Below are positions 1 to 6,906 of a DNA stretch of 21,742 bases, piece after piece; position 1 is the stretch's first letter; each line of letters begins with the position of its first letter. Origin of the DNA: JAFGJU01 sp964570935 (lineage in GTDB: Bacteria; Eisenbacteria; RBG-16-71-46; JAFGJU01); NCBI GenBank assembly GCA_964570935.1, contig CAZMZP010000036.1:1-21742 (forward strand). Reading direction: 5' to 3'. The translations under genes were made by a program, and so were the position numbers. A model generated the notes under the pieces. The model was not told the DNA's origin. It saw nothing but the letters and a program-made list of their open reading frames with translations, and did no database searches.

Positions 1-1
1 T

Positions 2-35
2 GAACGGCCGGGTGGCCTTCGCTGCCCGGCCGTTC
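2..35. terminator. GC-rich hairpin at left window edge, possible terminator
   Basis: GAACGGCCGGG at 2-12 pairs perfectly with CCCGGCCGTTC at 25-35, giving an 11-bp stem and a 12-nt loop. No T-tract follows, so this is at best a GC-only terminator for a gene lying left of the window, or another RNA structure. The TGA at 1-3 could be the stop of that gene, but this cannot be decided from the window. Confidence 0.4.
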
Positions 36-113
36 GGCTGTCCGGCCGGAAGGATTCACGTTGGAATGTTCGACTCCACGCGGTACTCTTCCGAACGGGG
101 GAACGTGAACAAC

Positions 114-147
114 AAGGAGGAGCAATCATGAAGGAGGAGCAATCATG
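114..147 (+). repeat. Perfect 17-bp tandem duplication of ribosome-binding site plus start codon
   Basis: The 17-mer AAGGAGGAGCAATCATG occurs twice with no gap, at 114-130 and 131-147. Each copy holds a strong Shine-Dalgarno sequence (AAGGAGG) and an ATG. Because 17 is not a multiple of 3, the first ATG (128) is in another frame. It opens a seven-codon ORF (MKEEQSC) that stops at TGA 149-151, four bases past the A of the ybjQ ATG at 145. Ribosomes could start at either site or reinitiate. Confidence 0.9.
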
Positions 148-474
148 CTGATTGTCACAACACCCAGCATCGAAGGTAAGCGCATCGTCTCCTATCTCGG
201 AATCGTGAGCGGCGAGGCCATTATGGGCGCCAACATAATCAAGGACTTCATGGCCAGCATCCGCGACATCGTGGGAGGCAGGTCCGGCGCGTACGAGCAG
301 GAGTTGAGGCAGGCGAAACAGATATCGCTGGACGAGATGACGGCGGAGGCCGCCTCCATGGGCGCGAACGCGGTGGTGGGTGTTGACCTGGATTACGAGA
401 ACATCAGCGTGGGTCAGCACGGCGGCATGCTCATGGTGAGCGCGAGCGGGACCGCGGTGGTATACAGAGACTAG
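145..474 (+). CDS. ybjQ: YbjQ/UPF0145 family protein
   Basis: This 109-aa protein matches the YbjQ (UPF0145) family over its full length, a small cytosolic family without an agreed biochemical function. Diagnostic family stretches are visible: GEAIMGANIIKDF (about residues 23-35), IRDIVGGRSGAYEQELR (39-55), MGANAVVGVDLDYE (72-85) and a closing MLMVSASGTAV. The length is normal for the family, and there is no signal peptide or membrane segment. The start at ATG 145 follows the second copy of a duplicated ribosome-binding site and gives the usual N-terminus (xxTTPSIEG). The gene stands alone, with a hairpin on its left and a convergent rqcH-like gene on its right, so context gives no functional hint. 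Family assignment is firm; function is unknown. Confidence 0.93.
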   Translation: MLIVTTPSIEGKRIVSYLGIVSGEAIMGANIIKDFMASIRDIVGGRSGAYEQELRQAKQISLDEMTAEAASMGANAVVGVDLDYENISVGQHGGMLMVSASGTAVVYRD

Positions 475-479
475 CGCGG

Positions 480-500
480 CGCCCGGGCCGTCCCCGGGCG
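480..500. terminator. Convergent intergenic hairpin, possible bidirectional terminator
   Basis: CGCCCGGG (480-487) pairs with CCCGGGCG (493-500) around a 5-nt loop. It lies in the 50-bp gap between the ends of ybjQ (plus) and the RqcH gene (minus), where a shared terminator is expected. There is no T-tract on either side. Confidence 0.5.
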
Positions 501-524
501 ATACTGTGAGGACTGGCCTGACGT

Positions 525-2489
525 CTACGCCGTCTCCGGCGATTCTGTTTCCCGGGCCGCAGGCTTGACGGGCTTCGCCATCACCATCTTTTCCCTCGCG
601 CACGCGGCCGTCCCCGGCCGCGCGCCCCTGGGCCTGTTCACAAATTTCTTCTGCGTGTATATGACGGGCACGGCCGACGACGTCTTCGCCTTGCTGAAGT
701 AAGCGGCGATGGACGCCGTCTCCTCGATCGCCCTCCGGGAAGGCGCGTCCTTGCCCCTGCGGCGCAGGATCACGTGAGAGCCGGTGACTCCGTAAGCGTG
801 AAACCACAGGTCTTCGGGCTTGGCCAGTCGGTGCGTGACGTAGTCGTTCTCGCTGTTGTTCCTTCCCACGATGACGGTGTAGCCCTCGGACGTGGCAAAA
901 ACGCGCGGGTTGAACAGCCCGCGGCCCGCGGCCGCCGAGCCGCGCGAACCGGGAGCACCGCTGCCTGCAGGCCGGCGGCCTGACGCGACGGGCCGGCGCT
1001 TGGGTTCCGCGCCTTCCCGGCCTCCGCGCTCCGCCAGGGCTGGTCTCCTGCCTGTTCCCACCAGCGCCTCCAGTCGCTGTCTCAGCCGCGCCAGGTCGTT
1101 CGGGCCGATTTCGTCCGGGACTTCGGACACGAACTTGTCTATCGCGCGCAGCCGTTGTTCGACGCCACCCATGCGCTTCTGGAGCACCTCTCGGGCCCTC
1201 TTCGCCTTCCGGGCCTTCTTGAAGTACCTGTCCGCGTTTTCCGAGGGTGAGAGCGCGGGGTCGAGCTCAACCCGCACTGTCTCCGTCCCCTCGCCGTGTA
1301 TGTCTCTGAGTTCCACGGCGTCCGCGCCGCGCGGCATGTCCTTCATGTGCGTAAGGATTAACTCACCGGTTCTGCTGAAACGGTCGCCACACTCGGCCGC
1401 GGCCATGTCCTCTCCGAGGGCCAAGTTCAGCTTGTCGAGTCTGACCCGGAAGGCGTCCGCGTCCGACCTGAGCCTGCGCGAAGCCGTTCGCCTGTACCAG
1501 AGGCACAGTTGAACGAGGCAATGACGAACGGCCTCGAGAGCCGTGTCGAAGCGCTCCACCATGTAGCGCGGGTCCCGCGCGAAGGCGGCCGCGCCAAACG
1601 GGAAGAGCGCGAGGCCAAACCTGGCCTGTGACGCCGGCGCTTCGAGCGGCAACTCCGCCCCGGCGGGCGCGCCCATCGCCGGGGAGACGCGTTCCTCCTG
1701 GCCGGCGGGCGACCTGACCGCCGCCGCGAAATGCAGCTCCGGATGTGTGAGCCCCCGCCTCAGCTCCTCCAGGAGGTCCTGCGCGCCTCGGCCGCCGGCG
1801 TTCTCTATCATCTCCAGAGCGGCATTGGGACTCAGCCCCTCTATTCGTCTGGACAGTCGGTGGTCAAGCTCATCCTCCGACTTTTCCTCTGTCCACGCGA
1901 GGAGAGACTCCGGCGAAATTGCCTCCACTGCCGTCTTGTCCCTGTCGACCGGGGGCCGGTATGTCGCGCCGGCATGGAGTATCCCTCCGGACGCCGAACG
2001 CGCGCCCTCCCTGCTGGAGGCCAGAATCGTGCCGGTTGCAGCGTCCGCCAGCACGGCAACCGGCCGCCTGCCGAAGAGCTCGACCCACATCACGAGTTCG
2101 GAATCGTCTGATTCCCGCGTGAAGACGATGCGGGCGACTCTGTCACGGCCGTGCTGCTCGATGCGCGCGAGAACCGTGCCCTTGAGCGTGTCCGACAGTG
2201 TCTTGATGAAGCCGTCCGGGTTCTTGGCCGCCGGGGCGTCCGGCAGCGGCCGGTCGAGGGTGACGACGCACGGCAGCGCCGCGTCCAGGCAGACCACGAG
2301 AGTGGGCTCCGGCAGCGAGCGCTCGCGTCCGGGGAGATGTTTCTCGCGCCGCTCTTCCGTGGCGGCGGGCTGGATCAGGACGGCCGCCGGCGCGGCGCCG
2401 GAGACACGCTCCACCCTTCGGCCCAAAACGGCGGGAGAGAGGCCGGACGTGAGCTCTCTTACTACCTGTGTGAGGAACAAGTTTTCCAT
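525..2489 (-). CDS. rqcH: RqcH/NFACT-family ribosome quality control protein
   Basis: A 654-aa NFACT protein (formerly annotated as fibronectin-binding protein A), the bacterial Rqc2/NEMF homologue. In studied relatives it binds obstructed 50S subunits carrying peptidyl-tRNA and directs alanine tailing. The NFACT-N domain covers roughly residues 1-420 and includes a DR pair at 116-117 in QHGRDRVARIVF, matching the DR motif needed for tailing in characterised RqcH. LDPALSPSENADRYFKKARK (410-429) leads into a basic helical region to about 475. A Gly/Ala/Pro/Arg-rich linker follows (about 480-525), then the NFACT-R domain (about 528-640) with NDYVTHRLAKPEDLWFHA and GSHVILRRRGKD. At 654 aa it is longer than many homologues, partly because of the linker and a gap-rich middle (260-290). 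It is transcribed divergently from yicC. No Shine-Dalgarno is visible before the ATG at 2489. Confidence 0.93.
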   Translation of the reverse strand: MENLFLTQVVRELTSGLSPAVLGRRVERVSGAAPAAVLIQPAATEERREKHLPGRERSLPEPTLVVCLDAALPCVVTLDRPLPDAPAAKNPDGFIKTLSDTLKGTVLARIEQHGRDRVARIVFTRESDDSELVMWVELFGRRPVAVLADAATGTILASSREGARSASGGILHAGATYRPPVDRDKTAVEAISPESLLAWTEEKSEDELDHRLSRRIEGLSPNAALEMIENAGGRGAQDLLEELRRGLTHPELHFAAAVRSPAGQEERVSPAMGAPAGAELPLEAPASQARFGLALFPFGAAAFARDPRYMVERFDTALEAVRHCLVQLCLWYRRTASRRLRSDADAFRVRLDKLNLALGEDMAAAECGDRFSRTGELILTHMKDMPRGADAVELRDIHGEGTETVRVELDPALSPSENADRYFKKARKAKRAREVLQKRMGGVEQRLRAIDKFVSEVPDEIGPNDLARLRQRLEALVGTGRRPALAERGGREGAEPKRRPVASGRRPAGSGAPGSRGSAAAGRGLFNPRVFATSEGYTVIVGRNNSENDYVTHRLAKPEDLWFHAYGVTGSHVILRRRGKDAPSRRAIEETASIAAYFSKAKTSSAVPVIYTQKKFVNRPRGARPGTAACAREKMVMAKPVKPAARETESPETA

Positions 2490-2498
2490 GGCGCCGCG

Positions 2499-2507
2499 AG
2501 TCTATCA
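2499..2507 (-). promoter_or_regulatory. Candidate extended -10 element for rqcH, possibly leaderless
   Basis: Read on the minus strand, TGATAGACT ends nine bases before the rqcH ATG. It fits an extended -10 (TGn plus TAGACT). The spacing would put transcription start at or very near the start codon, consistent with the missing Shine-Dalgarno. No good -35 is seen. This is a weak, motif-only prediction. Confidence 0.35.
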
Positions 2508-2554
2508 GATAGTCGGCCGCGCCGCCATCGCACGGGAGGACGGCCCTCCGCGAA

Positions 2555-2584
2555 CGCGTTGTGGCGCGAGCGCGTTGTGGCGCG
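2555..2584. repeat. Two direct copies of a 14-bp GC-rich sequence
   Basis: CGCGTTGTGGCGCG occurs at 2555-2568 and 2571-2584, separated by two bases (period 16), in the gap between the divergent rqcH and yicC genes. It may be a slippage duplication or paired protein-binding sites. Nothing else in the gap distinguishes these options. Confidence 0.8.
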
Positions 2585-2628
2585 GCGCACCGCCGTCGCG
2601 CGGGCCGCCCCGCCTTCAGAACTTTCGG

Positions 2629-2673
2629 TTGACACCCGTGACTGCGTTACCTAGAGTGAAATTCTGCTATAGT
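2629..2673 (+). promoter_or_regulatory. Promoter of the yicC-gmk-rpoZ-coaBC operon
   Basis: TTGACA (2629-2634) is a perfect sigma-70 type -35 and lies exactly 17 bp before TAGAGT (2652-2657). A second, overlapping possibility is the extended -10 TGCTATAGT (2665-2673), which would start transcription about 20 bases before the GTG. Either serves the yicC operon. The -35 with 17-bp spacing is the clearest promoter in the window. Confidence 0.65.
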
Positions 2674-2702
2674 CGTAACCATCAGCGAGGAGGGGAGTTT
2701 CA

Positions 2703-3578
2703 GTGGTTAGAAGCATGACAGGTTTCGGCAGGAGCGAGATTGAGAAGGACGGAATCCTTCTCGTGACGGAGATCCGCAGCGTCAACCACAAGTACTGCGA
2801 GATCTCCCTGAGACTTCCCAAGTGGCTGACCCATTTCGAGGCCAGCGTCAGGGCTCTGCTTCAGAGGCGGATACTGAGGGGAAAACTGAGCGTGTCCGTG
2901 ACGTGGAACGGAGACGGCGGATCGGGCGCGCTCGCTCTGGCGGAAGACGTGGCGGACAGGTACGTGGCGCTATTGAGGGCGCTGAAGGCCAGGTACAACC
3001 TGGTGGACGAGATCGACCTCAAGACACTCGTGAGTTTTCCCGACCTCCTGAGCCCCGAGAAGTTCCCGGCCAGCGATGAAACGAGCTGGCGGTTGGTCGA
3101 GGAGAGCGTTACGAAGGCGATAGACGACGTCATCTCGATGAAGGACGCGGAGGGCGCGAGCCTGAAGGAGGAGCTGAGAGCCCGCGCGACAGGGCTGCTC
3201 GAACACGTGCGAGCCGTCGAGACGCGCGCTCCGCTGCGGGTCCACGAGGCGCGGGACAAGCTGCGGGCGAGGCTGGCCGAGCTGCTCGCCGGCGGAGAGA
3301 TTCCGGAAGAGCGCCTGGCTCTCGAAGTCGTGATATTCGCGGACAAGCTGGACTGCACCGAAGAATGCGTCAGGCTGCGGGCGCACGTGAAACAGTTCCT
3401 GTCGCTGTTGGATTCGGACGAGCTGGCGGGCCGGAAGCTGAACTTCCTTCTCCAGGAAATGAACCGGGAGGCGAACACGATGGGCGCGAAGGCCCTCGAC
3501 GTGGACGTCGTGAACCAGGTCGTCTGCGTCAAGGACGAGATAGAGAAGCTCAGAGAACAGGTGCAGAACATAGAGTAG
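2703..3578 (+). CDS. yicC: YicC family endoribonuclease
   Basis: This 291-aa protein matches the YicC family from end to end. It opens with RSMTGFGRSE and VTEIRSVNHKYCEISLRLP (YicC N-terminal domain). It closes with the DUF1732 signature: LNFLLQEMNREANTMGAKA, then VKDEIEKLREQVQNIE at the very C-terminus. Family members, including E. coli YicC, have been reported as endoribonucleases. The length is normal. The GTG at 2703 is preferred because a strong GAGGAGGGGAG precedes it at 2687-2697 and it yields the family's usual MxRSMTGFG start; an ATG at 2715 would cut this off. It is the first gene of an apparent operon with gmk, rpoZ and coaBC, a neighbourhood (yicC-gmk-rpoZ) seen in many phyla. Confidence 0.95.
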   Translation: MVRSMTGFGRSEIEKDGILLVTEIRSVNHKYCEISLRLPKWLTHFEASVRALLQRRILRGKLSVSVTWNGDGGSGALALAEDVADRYVALLRALKARYNLVDEIDLKTLVSFPDLLSPEKFPASDETSWRLVEESVTKAIDDVISMKDAEGASLKEELRARATGLLEHVRAVETRAPLRVHEARDKLRARLAELLAGGEIPEERLALEVVIFADKLDCTEECVRLRAHVKQFLSLLDSDELAGRKLNFLLQEMNREANTMGAKALDVDVVNQVVCVKDEIEKLREQVQNIE

Positions 3579-3652
3579 GGGCCGGCGAGCCCGTGTTCGG
3601 TTCACTGTCCCGGTCGCGCAGCCGGCCGGTACCCCCAAGAGGCTTGAGTAAA

Positions 3653-4276
3653 GTGGACGAAAGTAGTATCCTGTTTGAAGGCCGCAGAGACAGGGTGGCC
3701 TACCCCATAGTGGTTACAGGGCCCTCGGGCGCGGGCAAGACTTCGCTCTGCTACGGAATCGTCAGAGACTGCTCCGGCGTGGTGTACTCCATCTCCGCCA
3801 CCACCAGACCCCGAAGAGAAGATGAAGTGACCGGACGGGACTATCACTTCTTGGAGCAGGACCGGTTCCGGGAGATGATGGGAGCCGGAGAGTTACTCGA
3901 GTGGGCGGAAGTGCACGGCCACTTCTACGGAACGCCTCGATTCTCGGTGGCGCCGTACTTGGACAAGGGCAACAAGGTGATAATGGACATAGACGTCCAG
4001 GGGGGCGCCAGCCTGAGAAAGGTGTTCCCGGACGGCGTGTTCGTTTTCGTGATTCCGCCTTCGATGGAGATCCTGGAAGAAAGGCTGAGACGAAGAAAGA
4101 CTGAGTCCGAGGAAGTCCTCCGGACGCGATTGAGGAACGCGAGAGAAGAGACACGGTACTGGAAGCATTACGACTACCTGATAGTGAACGACAAGCTGAA
4201 TGCCGCGCTCGACCGATTGAAGAGCATAATCGCCGCGGAGGATTCGCGACTGAAGCGTCTGATCCCGGCGTGCTGA
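3653..4276 (+). CDS. gmk: Guanylate kinase
   Basis: Catalyses ATP + GMP to ADP + GDP in cytosolic purine nucleotide metabolism. The P-loop GPSGAGKT lies at about residues 23-30. It is followed by the GMP-binding segment with SATTRPRREDEVTGRDYHF (48-66), the family block EWAEVHGHFYGTP (83-95), MDIDVQGG (111-118) and the lid region with LRRRKTESEE. GTG at 3653 is chosen because AAGAGG (3637-3642) sits ten bases upstream and the product (207 aa) has the usual family length. In-frame TTG 3644 and GTG 3593 are alternatives that add unconserved residues. The gap after yicC is 74 bp, within the same operon, and rpoZ follows, as in many bacteria. Confidence 0.93.
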   Translation: MDESSILFEGRRDRVAYPIVVTGPSGAGKTSLCYGIVRDCSGVVYSISATTRPRREDEVTGRDYHFLEQDRFREMMGAGELLEWAEVHGHFYGTPRFSVAPYLDKGNKVIMDIDVQGGASLRKVFPDGVFVFVIPPSMEILEERLRRRKTESEEVLRTRLRNAREETRYWKHYDYLIVNDKLNAALDRLKSIIAAEDSRLKRLIPAC

Positions 4277-4372
4277 GTCGCGCGGAGCCGGACGGCCGCT
4301 GAGGCGCCGGCGGCCAGGCCGCGAGTGGACGCGTTTCCGGCGCTGCCGGGTGCGCGCATGGCAGGAGGGTTG

Positions 4373-4597
4373 ATGGCTGAGACTAAGGACGAAGGTAAGA
4401 CGATGGACAGCGTGAGCTCGTTCGCCAACAAGTACGAACTGGCGATCATAGCCGCGAAAGAGGCCAGGCGGATCAACGACGTTCTGCGAATGGCCGGCCA
4501 GGAGCTGGAAGACCAGGTCACGCTCCATGCGTTGGACAAAGTCCAGAAGGGCAAAGTCAGGTACATGTACGACACGCAGGAAGGGAAAGACGAATGA
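4373..4597 (+). CDS. rpoZ: RNA polymerase omega subunit
   Basis: A 74-aa omega subunit, which supports assembly and stability of the beta-prime subunit of RNA polymerase. The family core is visible as KYELAIIAAKEARRIND near residues 21-37. It is followed by a C-terminal segment in which HALDKVQKGKVRYMYD corresponds to the usual ALeEi..GKi region. Sequence conservation is modest, as is normal for omega, so the assignment also leans on position: between gmk and coaBC, as in many bacteria. ATG 4373 follows AGGAGGG (4363-4369) at short spacing. ATG 4403 would give a shorter protein beginning just before the conserved block and cannot be excluded. The stop overlaps the coaBC start (ATGA), implying translational coupling. 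Confidence 0.85.
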   Translation: MAETKDEGKTMDSVSSFANKYELAIIAAKEARRINDVLRMAGQELEDQVTLHALDKVQKGKVRYMYDTQEGKDE

Positions 4598-5964
4598 GTC
4601 CTCGCGGGAAGTCACCCGTCCGAGCCCGGGACGCGGCCGGCGCACGGCCGGCCGGCGAGGTAGCCGCAAACGCCATCCCGAGTCCGAGTCTCTCGGGGAA
4701 GACGATCCTGTTGGGCGTGACGGGCAGCATCGCCGCGTACAAGGCGGTGGACTTGCTGCGGGAGCTGACCAAGAGAGGGGCGCGGGTGACGGTGTGCATG
4801 ACCGCCGCGGCCCGGGAGTTCGTCGCGCCGCTGACGTTTGAAGTCCTGTCGGGCGGCAAGGTGCTCGCGGACATGTTTTATTCCGCGGCGGGTGAGACGG
4901 CGGAACTCGGTCCCGAGTGGCACCCCGGACGCGCCGCAGGACGGCAGCCCGTGTCCGCGGCCGGAAAGTCATCCAGACCCGTCCAGCACATAGACGCGGT
5001 GGCCGATTCGGACCTTATACTGATCGCCCCGGCCACAGGGAACATCATCGGCAAAGTCGCGTCGGGGATCGCCGACGACCTGCTCAGCTCGATACTCATG
5101 GCGGCCGGAGGAAGGGTGGCGTTCGCGCCGGCCATGAACGTTCGGATGTGGGAAAACCCGGTGGTGCGGGCCAACGTGGAACGGCTGCGCTCGCTGGGTC
5201 ACAGTTTCGTGGAGCCCGAGCGGGGCGAGCTGGCGTGCGGTGAGACTGGCAAGGGACGGCTCGCCGCCGTGGAGACCATCGTGGCCGCGGTCGAGACTCT
5301 CCTGGGAGAGGAGAAGCCGCTTTCCGGGGTCAAGATACTCGTGACCGCCGGCAGGACCGAAGAGCCCATAGACGAAGTCAGATACGTCTCCAACCGGTCC
5401 AGCGGAAAGATGGGCTACGCGCTCGCTTCCGCCGCCAGGGACATGGGCGGAGACGTGACGCTGGTGAGCGGTCCCGCCTCCGTGGAACCGCCCGCCGGCA
5501 TGAAGTGTGTGCGGGTGCGGACTGCCGCACAGATGAGAAACGCGGTCAGGGCGGCTGCGCCGCGCGCGGACATGGTGCTCATGGTGGCCGCCGTGAGCGA
5601 CTTCACGCCCGCAAGCGCGAAAAAAGGCAAGATCCCCAGGGAGACCGGCCGGCTCGAAGTCGAGTTCCGCCGCACCGACGACATTCTCGGCGAGGTGGGC
5701 CGGAAGAAGGGAAAGAAACTGCTCGTGGGCTTCGCCGTGGAGACCGAGGACGAAGTCCGGCGAGCCGGAGAAAAACTCAGGAAGAAGAACCTCGACATGA
5801 TTGTCGTGAACAACCCGCTCGTGCCGGGCGCCGGGTTCGACGTCGAGACCAACGTGGTCACCATGATCGACCGCGCCGGGAAGGTCGAGAGGCTTCCGCT
5901 GATGTCGAAGCGCGAAGTCGCGATGGAAGTGTTGAAGAAGGCCGCGAGCCTGAGGCGCGCGTGA
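4594..5964 (+). CDS. coaBC: Bifunctional CoaBC (phosphopantothenoylcysteine decarboxylase/synthetase)
   Basis: Two steps of coenzyme A synthesis: CoaB joins 4'-phosphopantothenate with cysteine using CTP, and CoaC decarboxylates the product using FMN. The 456-aa protein has a CoaC domain (about 35-235) with GSIAAYK (44-50), catalytic-type His in VQHIDAV (H132), APATGNIIGKVASGIADD (145-162), PAMN (179-182) and the active-site Cys in GELACG (C215). The CoaB domain (about 245-450) shows LVTAGRTEEPIDEVRYVSN (249-267), SSGKMG, MVAAVSDF and VGFAVETED. Two oddities are seen: a 34-residue N-terminal extension of low complexity, and a roughly 30-residue Ala/Gly/Pro-rich insertion (about 98-130) directly before the catalytic His. 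The start overlaps the rpoZ stop in an ATGA. Confidence 0.95.
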   Translation: MSPRGKSPVRARDAAGARPAGEVAANAIPSPSLSGKTILLGVTGSIAAYKAVDLLRELTKRGARVTVCMTAAAREFVAPLTFEVLSGGKVLADMFYSAAGETAELGPEWHPGRAAGRQPVSAAGKSSRPVQHIDAVADSDLILIAPATGNIIGKVASGIADDLLSSILMAAGGRVAFAPAMNVRMWENPVVRANVERLRSLGHSFVEPERGELACGETGKGRLAAVETIVAAVETLLGEEKPLSGVKILVTAGRTEEPIDEVRYVSNRSSGKMGYALASAARDMGGDVTLVSGPASVEPPAGMKCVRVRTAAQMRNAVRAAAPRADMVLMVAAVSDFTPASAKKGKIPRETGRLEVEFRRTDDILGEVGRKKGKKLLVGFAVETEDEVRRAGEKLRKKNLDMIVVNNPLVPGAGFDVETNVVTMIDRAGKVERLPLMSKREVAMEVLKKAASLRRA

Positions 5965-5997
5965 ACGGCGCCGGCCTTGCGCCGCCCAGGCGCGCGT
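5953..5997 (+). repeat. Direct 10-bp repeat flanking the coaBC stop
   Basis: AGGCGCGCGT occurs at 5953-5962, running into the coaBC TGA, and again at 5988-5997, running into a TAA. Between them CGGCGC/GCGCCG can form a small stem. It is probably duplication debris or part of the transcript end; no function is evident. Confidence 0.5.
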
Positions 5998-6036
5998 AAA
6001 CACATCTCTGCATCGGTCGATTGAATCCCGCACTGA

Positions 6037-6054
6037 GCCCTGTCCGCACAGGGC
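6037..6054 (+). terminator. Hairpin ending the yicC-coaBC operon
   Basis: GCCCTGT (6037-6043) pairs with ACAGGGC (6048-6054) around a CCGC tetraloop. It is followed by the pyrimidine run CTCTTCTT. It lies between coaBC and the ribosome-binding site of the uracil-DNA glycosylase gene. It fits a weak intrinsic terminator or attenuator; the T-tract is imperfect. Confidence 0.5.
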
Positions 6055-6076
6055 CTCTTCTTGAAAGGACCACCGC

Positions 6077-6874
6077 GTGAGAGACCCGGAAGAGCTTGCC
6101 GTCCTCATCGCCGCCGCCAGACGCTACCTCGAGGACCGCGTCTCGATGGGAGAGACTTCCATCGTGCTGGGTCCGGGGAGGGCGCCGCGCCGACCCGGCG
6201 GAGACGCGCTCCCGTCGGGTGCGTCGCACGCACGTGAGGCCGCCGGACGCGACACCGCGCGCGCGAACGGCTCGGCCGGGCCGGACGACCCGGAACGTCC
6301 CGCCGACATCCAGGTGGACAGACGCGCCCTGGGCGAGCTCGAGAAGAAAGTGAAGAAATGCACTGATTGTCCGCTGCACAAGAACAGAACTCAGGCGGTG
6401 TTCGGCACCGGCAGCGGCAGGACCGGCCTCGTCTTCGTGGGGGAGGCGCCGGGCAGGGACGAAGACATCCAGGGCGCTCCGTTCGTCGGCAGGGCCGGCC
6501 AGCTCCTGACTCGCATAATCGAGGCGATCAAGTTCAACCGGGAAGACGTCTACATCACCAACGTGATCAAGTGCAGGCCCGAGGGCAACAGGGACCCGCT
6601 TCCGGACGAGGTGACTACGTGCTCGCCGTATCTCGCCGGGCAGCTCGAACTACTCAGGCCCAGGGTCATCTGCGCGCTGGGACGGTTCGCGGCGGAGGCC
6701 CTGAGCGGCGTCAAAATGTCCATGGCCGAGTACAGGCGCGCCGACCTTTCGTACAAGGGTATCAAGGTCATAGCGACGTATCATCCGGCCGCCTGTCTCC
6801 GGAATCCGGACCTAAAGAAGCTCGTCTGGGAGGACGTCCAGAAGCTAAGAGATGTCTGGAAGAATTCCGGGTGA
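6077..6874 (+). CDS. Family 4 uracil-DNA glycosylase (4Fe-4S)
   Basis: Removes uracil arising from cytosine deamination, starting base-excision repair. The catalytic core begins near residue 88 of 265. Four cysteines placed as in family-4 (UDGa-like) enzymes should hold a 4Fe-4S cluster: C95 and C98 (CTDC), C166 (VIKCRPEGN) and C182. Motif 1 is GEAPGRDED (122-130), then GAPFVGRAGQLL (133-144). The motif 2 region is YHPAACLRNPDLKK (235-248). Residues 25-80 form a low-complexity Ala/Arg/Gly/Pro extension absent from compact family members of about 200 aa. GTG 6077 is chosen with AAAGGA at 6064-6069. It lies between coaBC and dnaB; the dnaB -10 overlaps its end. The fold also resembles the SPO1 polymerase-associated UDG-like domain, but the intact motifs favour an active glycosylase. 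Confidence 0.92.
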   Translation: MRDPEELAVLIAAARRYLEDRVSMGETSIVLGPGRAPRRPGGDALPSGASHAREAAGRDTARANGSAGPDDPERPADIQVDRRALGELEKKVKKCTDCPLHKNRTQAVFGTGSGRTGLVFVGEAPGRDEDIQGAPFVGRAGQLLTRIIEAIKFNREDVYITNVIKCRPEGNRDPLPDEVTTCSPYLAGQLELLRPRVICALGRFAAEALSGVKMSMAEYRRADLSYKGIKVIATYHPAACLRNPDLKKLVWEDVQKLRDVWKNSG

Positions 6875-6882
6875 AAGTGCGC

Positions 6883-6888
6883 TATAAT
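6883..6888 (+). promoter_or_regulatory. Consensus -10 (TATAAT) for dnaB
   Basis: A perfect TATAAT lies nine bases past the stop of the glycosylase gene and 18 bases before the dnaB ATG. No convincing -35 is found at 16-18 bp spacing, so it may be weak, activator dependent, or chance. Confidence 0.45.
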
Positions 6889-6906
6889 CTGTAGCGGAGA
6901 CATACC

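Noticed and set aside
1747..2718. 323-aa plus-strand ORF opposite rqcH
   Set aside because: The minus-strand frame encodes conserved NFACT domains; the opposite frame is an open shadow caused by high GC.
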